Positions 14,576 to 19,456 of a DNA stretch of 19,456 bases are shown one piece after another (within the stretch, counting starts at the first letter, position 1; each line of letters opens with the position of its first letter). The notes below the pieces were generated by a model that was given only the letters and a program-made list of their open reading frames with translations, was not told where the DNA came from and searched no databases. Source of the stretch: an uncultured Oscillospiraceae bacterium (GTDB lineage Bacteria; Bacillota; Clostridia; UBA1381); the NCBI GenBank assembly GCA_946531785.1, contig CAMNAT010000006.1:1-19456 (forward strand). The letters run 5' to 3'. Both the position numbers and the translations under genes were made by a program.

Positions 14576-15040
14576 ATGGACAGAGTAAACAGGATATATA
14601 AAAACGAGATATATCAAAAGCATATGGCGCATATCACAGAAAAAGAGAGGGACAGAAAATTCTGCCTGCACGATCTTGCACACGCGCTGGATGTCGCGCG
14701 GATAGGCAGGATAATGATAGATGAGGAGGGGCTTGATATAGACATCGAGCTTTTCTATGCCGCTGCACTCCTGCACGATGCCGGACGCTACTGCGGCATC
14801 CCCCACAATGAAAGCGGCGCGATGCTCGCCGGAAAGCTTATGCCCATATGCGGCTTTACCGCTGAAGAAACAGAAATTGTATCAGACGCGATACGCGGAC
14901 ACAGAAATGATACAGGTACGACAGATTTTTCAAGGGTACTATACACAGCCGATAAGAGATCGCGAATGTGCTTTTGCTGCAAAGCAGCAGATGAATGCTA
15001 CTGGGATAAAGAGAAGAGAAATATGGAGATAGAGCTATGA
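14576..15040 (+). CDS. HD-domain phosphohydrolase inside the fol operon, unknown substrate
   Basis: A 154-residue soluble protein of the HD superfamily of metal-dependent phosphohydrolases. Metal ligands visible: His32/His36 in LHDLAHALDVARI, the HD doublet His67-Asp68 in ALLHDAGRY, and Asp126 in YTADKRSR; His77 and His109 (IRGHR) are extra candidates. The C-terminus has a cysteine cluster, Cys132, Cys134, Cys135 and Cys141, which could bind zinc or another metal. It starts 3 nt after the folC stop, and its stop overlaps the folP start as ATGA. Co-transcription with folC and folP suggests a pterin or folate phosphate substrate, such as the missing dihydroneopterin triphosphate hydrolase step. 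That is inference: HD proteins act on many nucleotides. Confidence 0.85.
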   Translation: MDRVNRIYKNEIYQKHMAHITEKERDRKFCLHDLAHALDVARIGRIMIDEEGLDIDIELFYAAALLHDAGRYCGIPHNESGAMLAGKLMPICGFTAEETEIVSDAIRGHRNDTGTTDFSRVLYTADKRSRMCFCCKAADECYWDKEKRNMEIEL

Positions 15041-15840
15041 TAATCGGAAAGAAGGATTTTAAAAAGGACCGCACACACATAATGGGAATACTCAATGTTA
15101 CTCCCGACTCATTTTCAGACGGCGGGCTCTGGAGCAGTCTCAGCGCTGCCTTGCGCCGGACGGAGCAGATGATCGAGGAGGGCGCGGAGATAATCGACAT
15201 CGGCGGCGAGTCCACAAGACCGGGATACACAAAAATCCCCGATGAAGAGGAGATACGCCGCGTTGTGCCGGTGATACGCGCTATAAAGACGAGATTCGAT
15301 ATCCCCGTTTCGATAGATACATATAAGGGCGCGGTAACGCTGGAAGCGCTCTATGCCGGAGCGGATATGGTAAACAGCATCTGGGGCTTTAAATACGATA
15401 CAAAGCAGGCGGAATACGCCAACGAATTTAATGTCCCCGTATGTCTTTCGCACAACCGCGAAAGCACCGAATATGATGATTTTGTATCCGATGTAATAAG
15501 GGAGCTTGGAGAGTGTGTAGATATAGCCAGAGCTGCGGGCATTCCGGACGAAAAGATAATACTTGACCCCGGCGTAGGCTTCGGCAAAACTGTCGGACAG
15601 AATCTCAGTATCATGAATCACCTTGACGATGTGATAGCCATGGGATATCCTGTGCTTCTCGGCACCTCGCGAAAGTCCGTTATAGGCGTGACTCTCGGGC
15701 TGCCGCCGGAGCAAAGACTTGAGGGAACCTTAGCGACAACGGCAATGGCAGTTTTAAAGGGAGCAATGTTTTTGCGTGTGCATGACATAAAAGAAAACAA
15801 AAGAGCGATCAAAATGATCGAGGCGATCAAGCAAAGCTAA
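15037..15840 (+). CDS. folP: Dihydropteroate synthase
   Basis: A 267-residue TIM-barrel enzyme that joins 6-hydroxymethyl-dihydropterin pyrophosphate and p-aminobenzoate to give dihydropteroate; it is the sulfonamide target. Signatures in order: NVTPDSFSDGG (20-30), DIGGESTRPG (54-63), SIDTYK (93-98), a N-x-x-W-G element (114-118), DPGVGFGKT (178-186), GTSRKS (210-215) and RVHD (248-251). All main substrate-binding loops are present and the length is normal. ATGA overlap with the HD gene and a GGAG eight bases upstream indicate translational coupling. It is the last gene of the operon; folB and folK do not follow. Confidence 0.97.
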   Translation: MIIGKKDFKKDRTHIMGILNVTPDSFSDGGLWSSLSAALRRTEQMIEEGAEIIDIGGESTRPGYTKIPDEEEIRRVVPVIRAIKTRFDIPVSIDTYKGAVTLEALYAGADMVNSIWGFKYDTKQAEYANEFNVPVCLSHNRESTEYDDFVSDVIRELGECVDIARAAGIPDEKIILDPGVGFGKTVGQNLSIMNHLDDVIAMGYPVLLGTSRKSVIGVTLGLPPEQRLEGTLATTAMAVLKGAMFLRVHDIKENKRAIKMIEAIKQS

Positions 15841-15846
15841 CCGAAA

Positions 15847-15880
15847 CGGGGGACGGTAAAACCGCCCCCTGTTTATTATT
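15847..15880 (+). terminator. Terminator between convergent folP and uxaA
   Basis: GGGGG-A-CGGT (15848-15857) pairs with ACCG-CCCCC (15861-15869) around an AAA loop, with one bulged A. The tail TGTTTATTATT is T-rich on the plus strand. The reverse strand tail (GTTTCGG) is poorer, so it serves mainly folP, though it may slow transcription from uxaA too. It fills the whole 38-nt convergent gap. Confidence 0.75.
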
Positions 15881-17291
15881 ATAATGTTACTCCATCCTTG
15901 AAAATGGATATCTCTCTGTAGCCGTTTATCTCGTTTTTGGTCTCCTTGCCTTCGGCGACCGAGATAACGAAATCAAAGAATTTATCGTCCAGATCCTCGC
16001 CGTCAATTATAGGTCCGGCATTGAAATCTATCCAGTTCTTCTTTTTCTCAGCAAGCGGTGTGTTAGTTGCGACCTTCACCGTCGGCACAGGCGCTCCGAC
16101 CGGCGTTCCGCGTCCTGTTGAAAACAGGATCATATGACATCCCGCCGCCGCAAGATTGGTAACTGCTACTATGTCATTGCCCGGGCCCGTGAGCAGATTC
16201 AGTCCCTTAGATTTTACCGGCTCGCCGATCTCAATGACATCCATAACCGCGCCGCCGCCGCTCTTCTGAACGCAGCCGAGCGACTTGTCCTCCAAGGTCG
16301 TTATGCCGCCCGCCTTATTTCCGGGTGACGGATTTTCATATACGACCTGGTTATGGCGCATAAAGTACTCCTTGAAGTTGTTGATAAGATCAACGACCTT
16401 ATCAAAGGTAGCCTCGTCCTTTGCGCGATTCATAAGTATAGTCTCCGCGCCGAACATCTCCGGCACCTCTGTTAAGATAGTGCTTGCGCCGTACTCATTC
16501 ACGCGGTCTGAAAGCCTGCCGATAAGCGGATTCGCGGTAAGTCCCGAGAAGCCGTCCGAGCCGCCGCATTTAAGACCGATAACAAGATCAGAAATATCGC
16601 AGTCCACGCGCTCCTCCTTTGATGCGCGCTCCGCAAGCTCGCCGATAAGCTCCAGTGCAGCCTCGACCTCATCCTCATGCTCCTGGGCAACGAGGAATTT
16701 TACGCGGTCATCATCCCATTCCTTTAAGACTTCCTTGAATACAGGTATATTGTTGTTCTCGCAGCCAAGACCGAACACGAGCACGCCCGATGCGTTCGGA
16801 TGGTTTATAAGCCCCTTCAGCACCGCCTGAGTGGTCGCCTGATCGTCACCGAGCTGCGAGCAGCCGAACGGATGTACAAAGGTGTAGATACCGTCGCACA
16901 TATCGCCGTACTTCTCATTTGCAAGCTTTGCGATACGCTCAGCGATACGGTTTACACAGCCGACTGTGTTGATTATCCATATCTCGTTCCTTATTCCCAC
17001 TCTGCCGTTCGCGCGCTTATAGCCCTTGAAGGTGCCATGCTTGCGCTCAGGTGTCTCCACCTTTACAGGCTCATATTTGTATTCCAGAAGTCCGGAAAGA
17101 TTTGTTTTTATGTTGTGAGTATGTACATGCTCGCCCTCTTTTATGTCAACCAATGCATGACCTATGGGATAGCCGTACTTCACAATGTTCTCCCCCGCCT
17201 TTATATCGCGGAGAGCGATCTTATGACCGCGCTTATCGCCGTCGAGCATAACGGCCACATTATCATTTTTATGTATCTTTAAGGTCTTCAT
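15879..17291 (-). CDS. uxaA: Altronate dehydratase (SAF domain plus catalytic core)
   Basis: A 470-residue metal-dependent dehydratase converting D-altronate to 2-keto-3-deoxy-D-gluconate, the last specific step of galacturonate breakdown. An N-terminal SAF-type domain spans about 10-75 (VMLDGDKRGHKIA, HTHNIKTNL). The core starts near 85 with GYKRANGRVGIRNE (90-103) and GCVN (111-114). It continues with PFGCSQLGDDQ (141-151), FGLGCENN and GLKCGGSDGFSG, whose cysteines and acidic residues fit a metal site, and ends with STGRGTPVG. SAF and core are fused, as in the usual UxaA; galactarate dehydratase GarD is a relative, but the uxaB/uxaC context favours altronate. Its ATG overlaps the uxaB stop by four bases (17291-17288). 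Confidence 0.94.
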   Translation of the reverse strand: MKTLKIHKNDNVAVMLDGDKRGHKIALRDIKAGENIVKYGYPIGHALVDIKEGEHVHTHNIKTNLSGLLEYKYEPVKVETPERKHGTFKGYKRANGRVGIRNEIWIINTVGCVNRIAERIAKLANEKYGDMCDGIYTFVHPFGCSQLGDDQATTQAVLKGLINHPNASGVLVFGLGCENNNIPVFKEVLKEWDDDRVKFLVAQEHEDEVEAALELIGELAERASKEERVDCDISDLVIGLKCGGSDGFSGLTANPLIGRLSDRVNEYGASTILTEVPEMFGAETILMNRAKDEATFDKVVDLINNFKEYFMRHNQVVYENPSPGNKAGGITTLEDKSLGCVQKSGGGAVMDVIEIGEPVKSKGLNLLTGPGNDIVAVTNLAAAGCHMILFSTGRGTPVGAPVPTVKVATNTPLAEKKKNWIDFNAGPIIDGEDLDDKFFDFVISVAEGKETKNEINGYREISIFKDGVTL

Positions 17292-18655
17292 TTTACAATC
17301 TTCTGAACTGCGGCTCTCATGCCTCTATCCTCTATATCCTTTACATATGCCGAGATCTCCGGCTCCATGAATGACAGATCGGTATCCCACAGGCTTGTGT
17401 TCTTGAGAATATCCGAAACACTAGCACCCTTCATGAATTCCATTACCGCCGCATCATCATTAGCCTCGTCGCCCTTATAGAACTTGATGAGTGCCGCAAG
17501 ACCGAATGTGAGCACCGCCGGTACCTTGCCGAACTGCGCCTTGTACTCCAAAAGCGACGGCAGAACTCTTACCTTATACTTCGATACCGAATTGAGTGCG
17601 ATGCTCAGCAGATAATGCTTTATGAACGGATTCTTGAAACGCTCGATAACAGCATTTGCAAAGTACTCCAGCTCATCCTTCGGCAGATCAAGAACCGGGA
17701 TGATCTCCTCAAACAGACCCTTGTTTATATATGCCATGAAGTCTGCATCGCCCATCATCTCACCGACAGTCTCAAGACCTGCAAGACGTGCAGCAAGTAC
17801 ACTCATTGTATGCGCGCCGTTGAGTATTCTTACCTTACGCTTTTTATACGGCGTAACATCGTTTGTCCATACAACATTAAGACCGATATCCGTGAACGGA
17901 AGCTCCTTTGAAAGGTCCTTTTCACTCTCTATTACCCAGAGGTGGAATATCTCGGCTGTATCGATAACATTATCGAGATGTCCGTACTTTTCCTCCATCT
18001 CCTTGGCAGTGTCGCGCGGATAACCTGTAACGATACGGTCAACAAGTGTGCTTGTGAATACATTCTCCTCATTTACCCACTTCTTGAAATCCTCGCCGTA
18101 GCCGAAATCATCGGCATACTTGAGAACGCATTCCTTTAAAACTGCGCCGTTCTTATCGATAAGCTCGCACGGGAGCAGAGCAAAGCCCGGAAGTCCCGCG
18201 TCAAAACGCTTTTTCATAAACATTGTGAGTCTGCCCGGGAAGGTCGTGCCGGCAAAATCATCCGCGCTCTGTCCGGGTATATACTCGATACCCGCCTCGG
18301 TAGTGTTCGATACTATGTATCTGAGCTCGGGGTTAAGAGCGCACTTGAAGAACTCATCTGTATCGCGGAACGGATTGATGCCGCGGGTAACGCACTCTAC
18401 CACTCTTTCCTCCTCTACCGGAGTTCCGTCCTGAAGTCCGCGCAGGTACAGATCATAAAGACCGTCCTGCTCATTGATCATATCGATCAGACCCATATCG
18501 AGCGGCTGTACCAAAACAACGCCGAAGTCGCCGCCGTTCTCCTTGTTAAGTCTGTCAAACATCCAGTCAACAAAGCCGCGCAGGAAGTTGCCCTCTCCGA
18601 ACTGTAAAACACGCTCCGTCAGCTTTGACGGTTCTGTTCTGTGTAATCTTTCCAT
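17288..18655 (-). CDS. uxaB: Tagaturonate reductase (altronate oxidoreductase)
   Basis: A 455-residue member of the mannitol dehydrogenase family. It reduces D-tagaturonate to D-altronate with NADH. The nucleotide-binding start VLQFGEGNFLRGF (16-28) is typical of the family. The catalytic pattern K-x4-N-x2-H is seen as Lys274, Asn279 and His282 in KVRILNGAHT. Fructuronate reductase UxuB is a paralogue, but UxaB carries this LQFGEGNFLR signature and sits between uxaC and uxaA. It begins 30 nt after uxaC with a GGAGAG site about nine bases before the ATG, and overlaps uxaA by ATGA, so the two are likely translated together. Confidence 0.93.
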   Translation of the reverse strand: MERLHRTEPSKLTERVLQFGEGNFLRGFVDWMFDRLNKENGGDFGVVLVQPLDMGLIDMINEQDGLYDLYLRGLQDGTPVEEERVVECVTRGINPFRDTDEFFKCALNPELRYIVSNTTEAGIEYIPGQSADDFAGTTFPGRLTMFMKKRFDAGLPGFALLPCELIDKNGAVLKECVLKYADDFGYGEDFKKWVNEENVFTSTLVDRIVTGYPRDTAKEMEEKYGHLDNVIDTAEIFHLWVIESEKDLSKELPFTDIGLNVVWTNDVTPYKKRKVRILNGAHTMSVLAARLAGLETVGEMMGDADFMAYINKGLFEEIIPVLDLPKDELEYFANAVIERFKNPFIKHYLLSIALNSVSKYKVRVLPSLLEYKAQFGKVPAVLTFGLAALIKFYKGDEANDDAAVMEFMKGASVSDILKNTSLWDTDLSFMEPEISAYVKDIEDRGMRAAVQKIVK

Positions 18656-18685
18656 GGTTGATATCTCTCCTTTCAGATATGTAAT

Positions 18686-19456
18686 TTAAAAGCCAAAATA
18701 GTTCTTTGCATTCTTGTAGGATATGTCTTCTACTATCTTGCCTAAGGTGTCATAATCCTGCGGGAACTCGCCGTTCTCTACCCAACCGCCTAAGATGTTA
18801 CACATGATGCGTCTGAAATACTCATGACGAGTATATGAGAGGAAGCTGCGTGAGTCTGTGAGCATTCCCACGAACTTACAGAGTGCGCCGAGGTTGCCGA
18901 GTGCCTTCATCTGCTCCGTCATGCCGTCGCGCTGATCGTTGAACCACCAGCCCGAGCCGAACTGTATCTTGCCCGCGCATTCGCTTGACTGGAAGTTTCC
19001 GAGCATCGTCGCAAGTACATAGTTATCCTTTGGATTGAGGGTATAAAGAATGGTCTTTGGCAGCTCTCCGCTCTCGTTCATTGAGTTCAGAAGCTTTGAA
19101 AGCCCCTCTGCTATGTTGTAGTCATTTATCGAATCGAAGCCGGTATCGGCACCTAGCTTTTCGTACATGCTCCTGTTGTTGTTTCTCAAAGCGCCCATAT
19201 GCAGCTGCATAGCCCAACCGAGCTCGTGATATTTAGCCGCGAGCTTACGCAAAAGCGCCGACTTATACGCCTCAGCCTCCGCAAAGCTTACAGCCTCACC
19301 TGCCGCGCCCTTTTTATATATTTCGTTGATCTCATTATCAGTTGCAGGATTATACGGAGCGCCGTCAAGCGCATGATCGCTTACGCGGCAGCCCATCTCA
19401 TTGAAGAAATCAGCGCGCTCATAAAGAGCCTTTACCAATGTGTCAAAATCACATAG
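18686..19456 (-). CDS. uxaC: Uronate isomerase (partial, N-terminal half beyond right edge)
   Basis: The C-terminal 256 residues of an amidohydrolase-fold isomerase converting galacturonate to tagaturonate and glucuronate to fructuronate. The frame stays open to the last base of the window, so the start lies outside. Family signatures seen are RADFFNEMGCRVSDHAL, AMQLHMGALRNNNRSMY, LGADTGFDSINDY, FGSGWWFNDQRDGM, MLTDSRSFLSYTRHEYFRR and the C-terminal NAKNYFG. Full-length relatives are about 465 residues. It precedes uxaB by 30 nt. The promoter and any regulator of the uxaCBA operon must lie to the right of the window. Confidence 0.95.
   Translation of the reverse strand, partial: LCDFDTLVKALYERADFFNEMGCRVSDHALDGAPYNPATDNEINEIYKKGAAGEAVSFAEAEAYKSALLRKLAAKYHELGWAMQLHMGALRNNNRSMYEKLGADTGFDSINDYNIAEGLSKLLNSMNESGELPKTILYTLNPKDNYVLATMLGNFQSSECAGKIQFGSGWWFNDQRDGMTEQMKALGNLGALCKFVGMLTDSRSFLSYTRHEYFRRIMCNILGGWVENGEFPQDYDTLGKIVEDISYKNAKNYFGF

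Noticed and set aside
18686..19438. uxaC as a complete short gene starting at a TTG (19438)
   Set aside because: The frame stays open to the window edge, the codon has no ribosome binding site, and UxaC proteins are about 465 residues. It is a truncated view of a longer gene.
1..19456. CRISPR array, transposon ends, prophage or defence island
   Set aside because: No regularly spaced repeats, transposase, integrase or attachment-like duplications were seen; genes and codon use look uniform across the window.

Overview
This window looks like the chromosome of a fermentative, pectin-using Clostridia member (Bacillota, Lachnospiraceae/Oscillospirales-like). The evidence is the moderate GC content, strong AGGAG ribosome binding sites, sigma-A promoters with TTGACA/TATAAT boxes, a monofunctional formate-THF ligase, a four-gene-family pectin signature and an HD protein inside a folate operon. 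I cannot name the genus from sequence alone. I see no tRNA, rRNA, CRISPR array, insertion sequence or prophage.

Layout, left to right. (1) 1-1443, minus: the N-terminal 481 residues of a PAS-GGDEF-EAL cyclic-di-GMP protein, running off the left edge. Its own promoter lies about 140 nt upstream and the leader contains competing hairpins. (2) 1631-6560, minus: a housekeeping block rsmD - coaD - coiled-coil protein - fhs - tsaE - tsaB - rpiB, with a promoter in front of rsmD, a weak internal hairpin before fhs and a terminator after rpiB. The last four genes are tightly packed (1-nt and 4-nt overlaps, then 17 nt). (3) 6610-9514, minus: a 937-residue PL11-type rhamnogalacturonan lyase without a signal peptide, with a near-perfect promoter and a terminator that swallows its stop codon. 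(4) 9525-13066, minus: mfd, the transcription-repair coupling factor. (5) 13107-15880, plus: an unidentified structured RNA of about 120 nt with its own strong promoter and intrinsic terminator, then a second promoter and the operon folC - HD phosphohydrolase - folP. (6) 15879-19456, minus: uxaA, uxaB and the C-terminal half of uxaC, the galacturonate/glucuronate isomerase-reductase-dehydratase pathway, cut by the right edge.

Two physiological themes stand out. The first is pectin use: the PL11 lyase cuts the rhamnose-galacturonate backbone, and UxaC, UxaB and UxaA turn released uronates into 2-keto-3-deoxygluconate. The second is folate and one-carbon metabolism: folP makes dihydropteroate, folC adds glutamates, and fhs charges THF with formate.

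The most interesting unexplained element is the structured RNA at about 13142-13263 between mfd and folC. It has two GC-rich hairpins, a (CUUA)3 linker and a 12-bp GAAA-capped terminator. It could be a folate-operon attenuator/riboswitch or, because a complete second promoter follows the terminator, an independent small RNA. The HD-domain protein with a C-terminal cysteine cluster inside the fol operon is the best protein of uncertain function.
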